This document shows positions 25,765-34,025 of a stretch of DNA of 64,000 nucleotides, piece by piece. How positions within the stretch are numbered: position 1 is the stretch's first letter; each line of letters opens with the position of its first letter. The translations under genes and the position numbers were made by a program. The notes under the pieces are model-generated. The model was not told where the DNA came from. It searched no databases and saw nothing but the letters and a program-made list of their open reading frames with translations. The stretch is from Desertimonas sp963772825 (GTDB taxonomy: Bacteria > Actinomycetota > Acidimicrobiia > Acidimicrobiales > Ilumatobacteraceae): contig CAVYYX010000018.1 in the NCBI GenBank assembly GCA_963772825.1, positions 1 to 64,000 of the forward strand. Direction: 5' to 3'.

Positions 25765-27009
25765 GTGAAGCACGAATTCCGACTCGTGGACGTCGGCGAG
25801 GGATTGACGGAAGCGGAGATCGTGTCGTGGCTCGTCCACGTCGGAGACCACGTCGTCGAGGACCAGGCGGTGGTCGAGATCGAGACGGACAAGGCCGTCG
25901 TCGAGATGCCGGCTCCGGTCACCGGCACGGTGGTGGCACTCGGCGGGGACGTCGGCTCGGTGATCTCCGTGGGTGAACTGCTCCTCGTCGTCGACGACGG
26001 CCGCGACGAGGGCGGCGACGGAGATGGCGACCAACCGACCGCCGAGATCGCGGCGATCGATCGAGCTGCGAGCCCCGTGCCGACGCCGTTGCCGGCGGCG
26101 CGGACGAGCGGTGGCCACCGGCCGCTCGCCACTCCGGCCACGCGGGCACTCGCCCGCCGGTTGGGCGTCGACCTGCAGACGGTTTCGGGCAGCGGTCCCG
26201 GCGGCCGGATCGTCGACGCCGACGTCACCGCCGCAGGCTCGACCGGGACGGTCGTCGAACCGTCGACGCCCGAACGACGTCATGGCGAGCGGGGCCCAGT
26301 GACGGCCGGATCGCGGATCGCCCTACGGGGCGTGCGCAAGCGCACCGCCGAGACGATGACGGCCGCGTGGCAGTCGGTGCCGCACGTCGACTCCTTCCAC
26401 GAGATCGACGTCACCGCACTCTTCGAGCTGCGCGAGCAATTCAAGCCGATTGCCGAACGGCGCGGCGTGCCGGTCACCTTGACCGCGTTCTTCGTGAAGG
26501 CGACGGCGCTCGCCCTGGTGGAGCATCCGATGCTCAACGCGAGCATCGACGTCGCTGCAGGGGAGATCGTGCTGCATCCTCACCGCCACGTCGGAGTTGC
26601 CGTCGACACCGCCGACGGACTCGTCCTGCCGGTGGTACGCGACGCCGACGAGAAGCCACTCCTCGACATCGCCGGCGAGCTTGCCCGCCTGGGAGAGTCG
26701 GCCAAACAGCGCCGACTCTCCCCCGCCGAGCTGGCCGGGGGCACCTTCACCGTCTCCAACCATGGCGTCTTCGGCGGCTGGTTCGGCACGTCGCTCGTCC
26801 ACCGGTCCGAAGTCGGTATCGCCGGGTTCGGTCCCGCCCGGCGGCGCCCCGAGTTCGACGCCGCGGACCAGATCGTGGCCCGTCGGATCCTCGTGATGAA
26901 CCTCGCAGCCGACCACCGTGTCGTCGACGGACGCGACATCATCAACTTCGGACTCGCCATCCGCCGCCACCTGGAAGCCCCCCTCGGCCTCCTGTTCGAC
27001 GGTGAGTGA
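25765..27009 (+). CDS. 2-oxo acid dehydrogenase E2 component (dihydrolipoamide acyltransferase)
   Basis: This 414-residue acyltransferase core protein of the complex has an N-terminal lipoyl domain (residues 1-78) with the lipoylation motif ETDKAVVEMP, an acidic linker, a peripheral subunit-binding domain ATPATRALARRLGVDLQTVS followed by GPGGRIVDADV, and a catalytic domain ending ADHRVVDGRDIINF (the HxxxDG active site). NHGVFGGWFGTSLVHRSEVG is also family-typical. A single lipoyl domain is present. GTG 25765 starts 3 bases after the E1b stop. Confidence 0.93.
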   Translation: MKHEFRLVDVGEGLTEAEIVSWLVHVGDHVVEDQAVVEIETDKAVVEMPAPVTGTVVALGGDVGSVISVGELLLVVDDGRDEGGDGDGDQPTAEIAAIDRAASPVPTPLPAARTSGGHRPLATPATRALARRLGVDLQTVSGSGPGGRIVDADVTAAGSTGTVVEPSTPERRHGERGPVTAGSRIALRGVRKRTAETMTAAWQSVPHVDSFHEIDVTALFELREQFKPIAERRGVPVTLTAFFVKATALALVEHPMLNASIDVAAGEIVLHPHRHVGVAVDTADGLVLPVVRDADEKPLLDIAGELARLGESAKQRRLSPAELAGGTFTVSNHGVFGGWFGTSLVHRSEVGIAGFGPARRRPEFDAADQIVARRILVMNLAADHRVVDGRDIINFGLAIRRHLEAPLGLLFDGE

Positions 27010-28428
27010 TGGTCGCCGGTGAGATCGCCCGTCCCGTCGACGTCCTCGTCCTCGGTGGTGGGCCGGGCGGCTACACGGCGGCGGCACGGGCGCTCCAGCT
27101 GGGCCGCGAGGTCGTGCTCGTCGAGGCAGAGCGGCTGGGTGGCACCTGCTTGAACATTGGGTGCATCCCGTCGAAAGCGCTGATCACCTTGGCCCACGAT
27201 CTCCAGCGGGCCCGCAATCGTGCAGCGGCAGGCACGGGACTGGTCGGTGAGGTCGGCGTCGACCTGGCCGCCGGGCAACGCTGGATGGGTGACGTCGTCG
27301 GGCGTCTCCGCGATGGAGTCGGCACGCTGCTGCGCGGCGCCGAGGTGCTGCACGGCACGGGTCGTTTCGTCGGTCGGGACCGGGTAGCCGTCGAGGCCGA
27401 AGACCACGTCGAGCACCTGCAGTTCCGCGAGGCGATCATCGCGACCGGCTCGCGCCCCGCCGAGTTGGCCTCCCTTGTGGTGGACCAGGTGCGGATTCTC
27501 GATTCCACCGGCGCGCTGGCCCTGACCGGCGTCCCCGACGACCTCGTCGTGGTCGGTGGCGGCTACATCGGCATCGAGCTGGGCACGGCCTATGCCCACC
27601 TCGGTAGTCGGGTCACGGTCGTCGAGGCGACCGACCGGATCCTCGGTGAGTTCGACGTCGACATCGTCGACGTGGTCCGTCGGCGCCTCGACGAGCTCGC
27701 CGTGGTGGTCCGTACGGAGACGACGGTGGTTGCCGACGAGGGCGACGCCGTCATCGTCGAGAGCGCGGCCGGGACCGACCGGATCCCGGCGTCGCACGTC
27801 CTGGTCGCGGTCGGCCGGCGGCCGAACACGGACGATCTGCAACTCGAGGAGGTGGGGCTGGTCACCGCATTGGGCGGACGCATCGCCGTCGACGAGCAGC
27901 GACGCACCGCGGTGCCGACCGTCTTCGCGATCGGTGACGTGACCGACGGACCGGCCCTCGCCCACAAGGCGTACGCCGAAGGCCGTGTCGCCGCCGAGGT
28001 GATGTGCGGGATGCCGTCGGCGTTCGACCAGGTCGTTCCGCTGATCGCATTCTGCGAGCCCGAGCTCGCCGCCGTCGGAATCACCGAGGGCGGCGCCGCG
28101 CGCTGATGGCCGGTCGGTCGTGATCGGCAAGGCCAGCTTCGCCGTCAACGGCCGGGCGCTCACGCTCGAGCAACCAGCTGGACTGGTGAAGCTCGTCGTC
28201 GAGCCGGACGGTGGGTTTGTCGTGGGCGCGCAGATCGCCGGCCCGAACGCCTCCGAACTGATCGCGGAGCTGACGATCGCCGTCGAGTGTGCGCTCCGTC
28301 TCGACGATCTCGTCGGGGCGATCCACCCCCACCCGACGCTCGGTGAGGCGATCGTCGACGCCGCGCGGGCCGCGGCGAGACGCCTCCAGCGGAGCGCGCC
28401 GATTGACAGACAAACGCTCGTTCGTTAA
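27009..28428 (+). CDS. Dihydrolipoamide dehydrogenase, E3 (frameshift near 28095)
   Basis: This FAD-dependent disulfide oxidoreductase reoxidises the E2 lipoyl groups. It shows the FAD motif VLGGGPGGYTAAARAL, the redox disulfide GGTCLNIGCIPSK, the NAD domain VVGGGYIGIELGTAYAHLGS and VFAIGDVTDGPALAHKAYAE. Near 28095 (GGCGGCGCCGCGCGCTGATG) the frame changes; the other frame supplies VVIGKASFAVNGRALTLEQ and the catalytic His-Glu segment GAIHPHPTLGEAIVDAA. ATG 27009 overlaps the E2 stop (TGATG); GTG 27006 is possible. The stop is TAA 28426-28428, or TGA at about 28404 if a further shift exists; the operator at 28407 overlaps this end. Confidence 0.88.
28407..28424. promoter_or_regulatory. 18-bp operator-like inverted repeat
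   Basis: CAGACAAACGCTCGTTCG has a perfect right arm and the common ACGC spacer but a degenerate left arm (15 of 18 identical to the site at 16916). It lies at the very end of the E3 gene and about 58 bases before the Tat-type binding protein, which it would regulate. Confidence 0.55.
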
Positions 28429-28482
28429 CGTGCGAAGGCGACCGGGGTGGAGGTCGCAACCAACCGGGGGGGAGTGGTGGAG

Positions 28483-29394
28483 ATGGCCGAAGAGATTCGT
28501 TCGAGCCGGCGTGCGGTGCTCGCTGGAGGGGCTGCGATCGTCGGAGGAGCCGTCGTCGGCTCGGCAGGAGGAGCGGCGAACGCCGGCGGCGTGTCCCCTG
28601 CCCCGCGGTCGGGCGGTGAGGGCGGAGGGTCGCTGCTCGACAGGATCGTCAGCGATGGCGCCGTCCGCGTCGGCGTCGACCTCGGCTTCGCCCCGCTGCA
28701 GTACCGCGACCCTGAGTCCAACGAGCCGACGGGCTACAGCATCGAGCTGACCAAGCTGATGATGGCCGAGCTCGGCGCCGAGATCGAGTACGTCGAGATC
28801 CCGTTCTCCGAGCTGTTCGCCGCCGGCGAGGCCGGCCGCTTCGACATCTCCGGAATCCAGGCGACCAACCTGCCCGCCCGCGGGCTGCGCGTGGCCTTCG
28901 CCGGGGCGCCGGCGTTCCTCGAGGGCAACTACATCATGCTCCAGCCGGAGTCGACGATCACGAGCAGCGAGGAGCTGAACAGCGGGGACGTCACGATCGC
29001 CGTGCTCGCCGGATCGTCACAGGCTGCGGCTGCCAAGCTGAGCTTCCCGGACGCCGAGCTCAAAGAGCTCCAGGAGCAACCGGCAACCGTCGAGGACGTC
29101 GTCACGGGACGGTCCGACGCCGTGTACATCGGCGAGTTCGGCGTCGCCGACGCCGTCGATCAGGGCCTGCTGCTGCTCGACGAGCCGTCGGCGTTCGCGT
29201 CGCACAACACCTACTTCATGCCCAAGGGCGACTTCCCGCTCTGGGCGTGGGTCACGCAGTTCCTCCAGTACAAGGCCAACGACCTCACGCTGCGCGACCT
29301 CTGGGAGCAGTTCATCGGCGCCGAGCTGCGTCCCCTCGGCGTGCCCACCAGCGGTGTCGTCGACCCCTGGCTGGGCACCGCCCGCCTCGTCTAA
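28483..29394 (+). CDS. Amino-acid ABC transporter substrate-binding protein with Tat-type signal
   Basis: This roughly 303-residue SBP_bac_3-type receptor starts at ATG 28483 (MAEEIRSSRRAVLAGG); GTG 28447 is an alternative. The N-terminus has a twin-arginine SSRRAVLAGGAAIVGGAVVG and a glycine-rich segment before the mature domain. It then shows GAVRVGVDLGFAPLQYRDPE, TGYSIELTKLMMAELGAEIE, RFDISGIQATNLPARG, IAVLAGSSQAAAAK and DLTLRDLWEQFIGAELRPLG. The paralogue at 19705 has an ordinary Sec-like signal. Its transporter partners are probably the ATPase and two permeases at 33490-31288 on the other strand. Confidence 0.88.
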   Translation: MAEEIRSSRRAVLAGGAAIVGGAVVGSAGGAANAGGVSPAPRSGGEGGGSLLDRIVSDGAVRVGVDLGFAPLQYRDPESNEPTGYSIELTKLMMAELGAEIEYVEIPFSELFAAGEAGRFDISGIQATNLPARGLRVAFAGAPAFLEGNYIMLQPESTITSSEELNSGDVTIAVLAGSSQAAAAKLSFPDAELKELQEQPATVEDVVTGRSDAVYIGEFGVADAVDQGLLLLDEPSAFASHNTYFMPKGDFPLWAWVTQFLQYKANDLTLRDLWEQFIGAELRPLGVPTSGVVDPWLGTARLV

Positions 29395-29487
29395 CTCCGC
29401 CGTCGGCCGGCCCGGGCCTTCTGGTCGCCCCAAACGACGCGATTCGCGTCGATTTCCGCGACCAGAACGAGTCGCACTTCCCAATCG

Positions 29488-29512
29488 ACCGTCCTGGCGC
29501 GCCCAGGACGGT
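29488..29512. terminator. Perfect 10-bp hairpin, possible terminator
   Basis: ACCGTCCTGG (29488-29497) pairs perfectly with CCAGGACGGT (29503-29512) across a five-base loop CGCGC. It lies about 90 bases after the binding-protein stop and ends directly before the next gene's start. There is only a short T stretch, so termination is an inference. Confidence 0.5.
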
Positions 29513-29514
29513 TG

Positions 29515-30444
29515 GTGAACCTCCAGCCTGCTCTTACCCTCGCCAGCGGCCAGCACGGTGCCCTGACCAGCCGGCAGCTCCGCTCGCTGGGCATCAGCGC
29601 CCGGTCCCAGCGCAAGGCAATCGCTGCTGGGCTCTTGCTGTCGATCAGCCCTGGCGTGGTCGTCGTCGCCGGGTCAGGAGACACCTGGCACCGCCGGTTG
29701 CAGGTCGGCCTGCTGGCCCTCGGTCCGGGTGCCTTCGTCAGCCACGAAGCAGCCGCCGCCCTGCACGGCCTCGACAGATCGCGCCAGACCGTCGAGTTCA
29801 CGGTCACACGATCGCGGCGCGGCCTGTGGATCGCCGGCGCGGTCGTGCACACCACACGCAACGTCGGCCCGCTCGACGTGGTGACCGTAGCCGGCTTCCG
29901 CTGCGCTTCGGCGACGCGGACGGTCCTCGACCTCGCTGCTGCGGGAGTCCCGAGCGAGCGACTGGCCGCAGCAATCGACAGCGCGTTGCGGCTGCGCTTG
30001 TCGGCTCCCCTGGTCCTCGCCGAACGGCTCGCCGAGTTCCGTGGTCGAGGCCAGCGCGGCGTGCGCATCCTCGACCAGCTGCTGATCGACAGCGGTGGCG
30101 AATCGATCCTCGAGCGACGATTCCTGATCCTCGTCCGACAGGCCCGGCTTCCCCGTCCGACGACACAACACGTCGTCCGAAGCGACGGTCACCACGTGGC
30201 GCGAGTCGACTTTCTCTTCACTGACGAGCGGGTCATCGTCGAGGTGTCCGGCCGGCTCGGCCACTCCAACCCGCAAGACCGGGCTCGCGACGCGCAACGC
30301 CGCAACGAACTTCAGGACCTCGGCTACCGCGTGTACGAGTACACGTGGGACCACCTCACCCGCCGCCCCACGTGGGTCGTCGACACGCTCCGTGATCGGC
30401 TCCTCCGGCCGACGATCACGACGATCGGCCGTCTTCGTGGTTGA
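29515..30444 (+). CDS. AbiEi-type N-terminal domain protein with DUF559/Vsr-like nuclease domain
   Basis: This 309-residue protein combines two parts. Residues about 1-190 resemble the AbiEi-type antitoxin domain (winged helix GALTSRQLRSLGISARSQRK, then VSHEAAAALHGL and IHT-like VVHTTRN). Residues about 195-305 resemble the DUF559/very-short-patch-repair nuclease fold: GGESILERRF, VARVDFLFTDERVIVEVSG (candidate D and ExV catalytic residues), RDAQRRNELQDLGYRVYEYT. It begins GTG 29515 (TTG 29512 possible). No toxin partner (AbiEii) is adjacent. Such fusions are common single genes in actinobacteria with unknown role; it is the only defence-like gene seen here. Confidence 0.75.
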   Translation: MNLQPALTLASGQHGALTSRQLRSLGISARSQRKAIAAGLLLSISPGVVVVAGSGDTWHRRLQVGLLALGPGAFVSHEAAAALHGLDRSRQTVEFTVTRSRRGLWIAGAVVHTTRNVGPLDVVTVAGFRCASATRTVLDLAAAGVPSERLAAAIDSALRLRLSAPLVLAERLAEFRGRGQRGVRILDQLLIDSGGESILERRFLILVRQARLPRPTTQHVVRSDGHHVARVDFLFTDERVIVEVSGRLGHSNPQDRARDAQRRNELQDLGYRVYEYTWDHLTRRPTWVVDTLRDRLLRPTITTIGRLRG

Positions 30445-30526
30445 GCCGGTCCGAGGTTGGTCACGCTCCGGCAGGTTTGCCGGGCTCGGTTTCGGGGAGG
30501 AGTCCAGTGCAGCTCAGAACGGCCGG

Positions 30527-31291
30527 TTAGATCGCCAGCCAGCCGCCGTCGACGACGAGGACGTGACCGTGGACGTAGTCGGCGTCGTCGGACGACAGGA
30601 AGGCGACGGCGGCGGCGATGTCGACGGGGCGGCCGAACGTTCCGCGGGGAATGCGGGCCGACGCCCGGGCCAGCTTCTCGGGGGTGTCGAGCACGGCGGT
30701 GGTCAGCTCGGTGGCGACGGTGCCGGGCGCCACGCCGTTGACGTTGACGCCGTGCGGGGCGAGCTCGACGGCGGCCGAGATCGTCAGTTGGCGGAGCCCG
30801 CCCTTGGTGAGGTCGTAGATCGTGTTCGGCGTGGAGGACGAGGCGAAGCCCGACGTCGACACGGTGTTGACGATCTTGCCGCTCCCCCTGGCGACCATGT
30901 GCTGGGCGGCCGCCTGGATGGCGAAGAACGGCGCACGCAGGTTGACGGCGAGCTGCACGTCCCATTCATCGACCGTCGCGTCCAGCACCGACCCGGGGAG
31001 GTCGATACCGGCGTTGTTGACGAGGATGTCGAGGTCGCCGCGCCAGGCGATCGCTGTCTGGACCATCGCGGCGATGGCATCCAGATCGGTGAGATCCACC
31101 TCGTGGGCGATCACCTCGTTGTCGGCGGCGCGCTGGGTTGCGGCGAGCGATTCGGCGACGTCGCCGAGCCGGTCCGCGACGACGACTGCCGCGCCCTCGG
31201 CCACGAGGCGCTCGACGATCGCCGCGCCGATGCCGCGCGCCCCACCGGTCACGAGCGCCGTGCGGCCGGCAAGGCGCCCGGGCTCGTTCAC
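30527..31291 (-). CDS. Short-chain dehydrogenase/reductase
   Basis: This 254-residue classical SDR shows TALVTGGARGIGAAIVERLV (cofactor loop), VVVADRL (beta-2 acid, favouring NAD), LVNNAGIDLPG, the catalytic serine in VNTVSTSGFASSS and YDLTKGG (YxxxK), ending HVLVVDGGWLAI. It is the last gene of the minus-strand operon 33490-30527, overlapping the permease stop by 4 bases (ATGA). It is a paralogue of the SDR at 20591, which is likewise linked to a polar amino-acid importer, so each importer carries its own dehydrogenase. Confidence 0.92.
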   Translation of the reverse strand: MNEPGRLAGRTALVTGGARGIGAAIVERLVAEGAAVVVADRLGDVAESLAATQRAADNEVIAHEVDLTDLDAIAAMVQTAIAWRGDLDILVNNAGIDLPGSVLDATVDEWDVQLAVNLRAPFFAIQAAAQHMVARGSGKIVNTVSTSGFASSSTPNTIYDLTKGGLRQLTISAAVELAPHGVNVNGVAPGTVATELTTAVLDTPEKLARASARIPRGTFGRPVDIAAAVAFLSSDDADYVHGHVLVVDGGWLAI

Positions 31292-32037
31292 GCCGGCGCA
31301 CCGGTCCGGTCGGCGGCGGGGAGCATCGAGCGCCAGCGGCGCCGCCGGTCGATCGTGTCGACGTCGAGGTGGACGCGCAAGCGCCGCTCCAAGGCTCGCC
31401 AGCCTGCGCTGACTGCCACGACGATCGCCAGGTAGATGAGCCCGGCGGCGGTGTAGAACTCGAACGAGCGGAAGTAGAACTGCGCCCAGCGCTGCGTCTC
31501 GCGCATCAATTCGCTCACGCCGATGACCGACAGGATGGCGGTGTCCTTGACGATGTCGACGAACACGTTGCCCATCGAGGGGAACGTGATCCGCACCATC
31601 TGCGGCACCAGCACGAAGCGCGCCGCCTGCCGGTCACTCAGCCCGATCGCCTGCGCCGCCTCGCCCTGGCCGGCGGGGATCGCCTCGAACCCGGCCCGGA
31701 ACACCTCGGCGAGGTAGGCGCTGTTGAGCAGGCTGAGGGCGATGATCCCGGTCTGCACCGCGCTGAGCGTGATCCCGCTGGCGACGGCGAGGCCGTTGAA
31801 GAGCCACAGCACGAGGACGTAGAGGGCGACGCCGCGGAGCACCTGGATCAGTACGAAGGCCAGCACGCTGACCCAGCGCAACCGTGACAGGCGGAGGCGA
31901 GCGAGCAGCAGGCCGCCGGCGACGGCGAGGATCATCGACACGACGGCGACACGCAGCATCAGCCAGATGCCGCCGAGCAACAGGCTGCGCTGGTCCCAGA
32001 CCGGACCGAACGAGATGTCGGCGAGCACGTGCGTCAC
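31288..32037 (-). CDS. Polar amino-acid ABC transporter permease
   Basis: This 249-residue HisM/GlnP-type permease starts at GTG 32037 (MTHVLADISFGPVWDQRSLL), overlapping the stop of the upstream permease (GTGA). Features are LGGIWLMLRVAVVSMILAVA, VLIQVLRGVALYVLVLWLF, the loop IPAGQGEAAQAIGLSDRQAA and DIVKDTAILSVIGVSELMRE. It pairs with the permease at 32034-32705, a common arrangement for amino-acid importers with two membrane subunits. Confidence 0.9.
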   Translation of the reverse strand: MTHVLADISFGPVWDQRSLLLGGIWLMLRVAVVSMILAVAGGLLLARLRLSRLRWVSVLAFVLIQVLRGVALYVLVLWLFNGLAVASGITLSAVQTGIIALSLLNSAYLAEVFRAGFEAIPAGQGEAAQAIGLSDRQAARFVLVPQMVRITFPSMGNVFVDIVKDTAILSVIGVSELMRETQRWAQFYFRSFEFYTAAGLIYLAIVVAVSAGWRALERRLRVHLDVDTIDRRRRWRSMLPAADRTGAPA

Positions 32038-32705
32038 CGTTCGCTCCTGGCGAGAAAGCGCTCGACGAACCACGTGCACATCGCCATGGCAAGGGTGACC
32101 CCGATGATCAGGATGGCCGCCGCGGTGTACAGCTCGAAGGGGCTGAACGTCTCGAACGACACGGTCCTGGCGACGTAGAACATGTCGGCGAGGCCGATCA
32201 CCGAGACGATCGTGGCGCCCTTGAGCAGACCGATCAGCAGGTTGATCGCCGGGGGGATCACCATCCGCACTGCCTGCGGGGCGACCACCGAGCGGAAGGC
32301 CGTGCCCGGTCCGAGGCCGACCGCCTGCGCGGCCTCGCGCTGACCGGGGTCGACCGACTGCAGGGCGCCGCGATAGTTCTCGGCCATGTACCCCGAGCCG
32401 GTCAGCCCGAGGGCGAGCACCCCGGCGCGGAACTCGCTGAGGGCGAACCAGCCCCGGCTCGCCGCCGCGTAGTACAGCCAGTAGAGGAACACGATCAGCG
32501 GGACGCCGCGCATCAGGGCGATCCACCAGCCGGCCGGCCGGTTGAGCAGTGGCGACGCCGACATCCGCGCCACGGCGACGGGAAGGCCGAGGACGCACGC
32601 CACGACGAACGCCAGGCCGGCGACCTGCAGGGTCAGCCACAGCCCGCTCAGGAGGTCGCCGCGGTGGTCCCAGATCGTCGACCAGCGGAAGTCATAGGCG
32701 AACAT
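32034..32705 (-). CDS. Polar amino-acid ABC transporter permease
   Basis: This 223-residue permease starts MFAYDFRWSTIWDHRGDLLS and has WLTLQVAGLAFVVACVLGLP, ALMRGVPLIVFLYWLYYAAA, the EAA loop VDPGQREAAQAVGLGPGTAF and LLKGATIVSVIGLADMFYVA. The N-terminal YDFRW resembles the YDFQW start of the permease at 18918, showing that the two importers are related. The ATG overlaps the ATPase stop (TGATG). Confidence 0.9.
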   Translation of the reverse strand: MFAYDFRWSTIWDHRGDLLSGLWLTLQVAGLAFVVACVLGLPVAVARMSASPLLNRPAGWWIALMRGVPLIVFLYWLYYAAASRGWFALSEFRAGVLALGLTGSGYMAENYRGALQSVDPGQREAAQAVGLGPGTAFRSVVAPQAVRMVIPPAINLLIGLLKGATIVSVIGLADMFYVARTVSFETFSPFELYTAAAILIIGVTLAMAMCTWFVERFLARSER

Positions 32706-33490
32706 CAGATGAACGCCCCGCTCAGTGCGTTGAGGAAGGCCTGGGTGCGCGGCTCACTCGGGGAGCGGAACGCGGCCGGTGGCCCCGCTTCGACGATCCG
32801 CCCTTCGTCCATGAACACGATGCGGTCGGCGACGTCCATCGCGAAGTGCATCTCGTGGGTGACGACGAGCATCGTCATGCCGGCGCCGGCGAGCGATCGC
32901 ATCACGTCGAGGATGCCGGCGACGAGCTCCGGGTCGAGCGACGACGTCGCCTCGTCGAACAGCATCAGCTTGGGGTCGAGGGACAGCGCTCTTGCGATCG
33001 CGACGCGTTGCTTCTGACCGCCGGACAGCCGCGCCGGGTACTCGTCGGCCTTGTCGGTGAGCCCGACGTTGGCCAGCTCCGCCCGCGCCCGCGTGTCGGC
33101 CGCCGACCTGCCCAGACCCCGGGTGCGACGCAGCCCGAGCGTGATGTTCTGGACGGCGGTGAGGTGGGGGAAGACGTTGAAGTGCTGGAACACCATGCCG
33201 ATCTCGGCGCGCAGGCGGATCAGCCGTCCGCGCTCGGCACGTCCGAGCCACGGCAGCCAGCGATGCTGTTGCGGCGGGCGGTACTCCCTGCCGTCGAAGA
33301 CGACCGATCCGGACGTCGGCGGAGCGATGAAATTGACGCAGCGCAGTAGCGTGCTCTTGCCCGAGCCGCTCGGTCCGATGATGCACACGACCTCGCCACG
33401 CTCGACGTCGAGGTCGATGCCGTGGAGCACCTCCACCGCGCCGAACGACTTGGTGATCGAGCGGAGTCGGAGGAGCGGATCGGCCACCAC
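32705..33490 (-). CDS. Polar amino-acid ABC transporter ATP-binding protein
   Basis: This 261-residue GlnQ-type ATPase starts MVADPLLRLRSITKSFGAVE from GTG 33490 (GTG 33487 also possible). It has Walker A GPSGSGKST, an insert REYRPPQQHRWLPWLGR before the Q-loop, Q-loop FQHFNVFPHLTAVQN, signature LSGGQKQR, Walker B LMLFDEATSSLD and H-loop VVTHEMHFAMD. It heads the minus-strand operon. The operator at 33508-33525 lies 17 bases before it and is shared with the divergent cupin gene. Its likely receptor is the binding protein at 28483. Confidence 0.92.
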   Translation of the reverse strand: MVADPLLRLRSITKSFGAVEVLHGIDLDVERGEVVCIIGPSGSGKSTLLRCVNFIAPPTSGSVVFDGREYRPPQQHRWLPWLGRAERGRLIRLRAEIGMVFQHFNVFPHLTAVQNITLGLRRTRGLGRSAADTRARAELANVGLTDKADEYPARLSGGQKQRVAIARALSLDPKLMLFDEATSSLDPELVAGILDVMRSLAGAGMTMLVVTHEMHFAMDVADRIVFMDEGRIVEAGPPAAFRSPSEPRTQAFLNALSGAFI

Positions 33491-33507
33491 CGGCCGATGG
33501 TAGTATG

Positions 33508-33525
33508 TGAACAATCGCTCGTTCG
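33508..33525. promoter_or_regulatory. 18-bp operator-like inverted repeat, divergent promoter
   Basis: TGAACAATCGCTCGTTCG is one of the best members of the operator family (16 of 18 identical to both 16916 and the minus-strand reading of 45249). It sits between the divergent amino-acid ABC operon and the cupin gene. A possible -10 hexamer TAGTAT (33501-33506) for the plus strand directly abuts it, so a bound protein would block transcription. Confidence 0.68.
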
Positions 33526-33537
33526 TCTGGGGGTTTG

Positions 33538-33939
33538 ATGGCAGCCACCACGCCACACATGAAGGACATCGAGTTGCTCGAGCCGCTGGCGTCGAGATAC
33601 GTCGATGTCGAATCGTTGCCCTGGAAGCCGACACCGAGTGAGGGCATCGACATGAAGGTGCTCCTCGAGGACAAGGAGACCGGCCTGCTGACCGCCCTGT
33701 TCCGTTGGCAGCCCGGCGCCCACCTGGCGTTGCACGAGCATGTCGAGATCGAGCAGACGTACATCCTCGAGGGCTCGATCGAGGACGTCGAAGGGGTGGT
33801 CACGGCAGGCAACTTCGTGTGGCGCCCGACGGGCAACCGCCATGACGCCTGGTCGACGGAAGGAGCGCTCGTCCTCGCCTTCTTCCTCAAGCCGAACAAG
33901 TTCCTCGAAGGACCGCTCGCCGGAACACTGCTCGAATGA
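33538..33939 (+). CDS. Cupin-domain protein (ChrR-like)
   Basis: This 133-residue single-domain beta-barrel protein has a metal-binding cupin motif: HLALHEHVEIEQTYILEGSI followed by GNFVWRPTGNRHDAWSTEGA, giving the expected HxH...E...H ligands. The pattern resembles the ChrR-like cupins and small oxygenase/isomerase cupins. ATG 33538 is chosen; TTG 33535 is possible. It is divergent from the amino-acid importer and followed, across repeat R1 copy D, by the HMG-CoA lyase-family gene, so it may serve the same catabolic pathway. Function unknown. Confidence 0.82.
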   Translation: MAATTPHMKDIELLEPLASRYVDVESLPWKPTPSEGIDMKVLLEDKETGLLTALFRWQPGAHLALHEHVEIEQTYILEGSIEDVEGVVTAGNFVWRPTGNRHDAWSTEGALVLAFFLKPNKFLEGPLAGTLLE

Positions 33940-33944
33940 CGTCG

Positions 33945-34012
33945 ATTGCGTTCCCCGGCCACGCAGGCCGTTGATGGCCGTTCGTTCGCTGGCGCTCACT
34001 CGCTTGCATCGG
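33945..34012 (+). repeat. Dispersed repeat R1, copy D
   Basis: A full-length plus-orientation copy begins ATTGCGTTCCCCGGCCACGC and ends in the second module TGGCGCTCACTCGCTTGCAT-CGG. It accounts for most of the 86-base gap between the cupin and HMG-CoA lyase-family genes. Confidence 0.88.
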
Positions 34013-34025
34013 CGGCGGGTGCACC

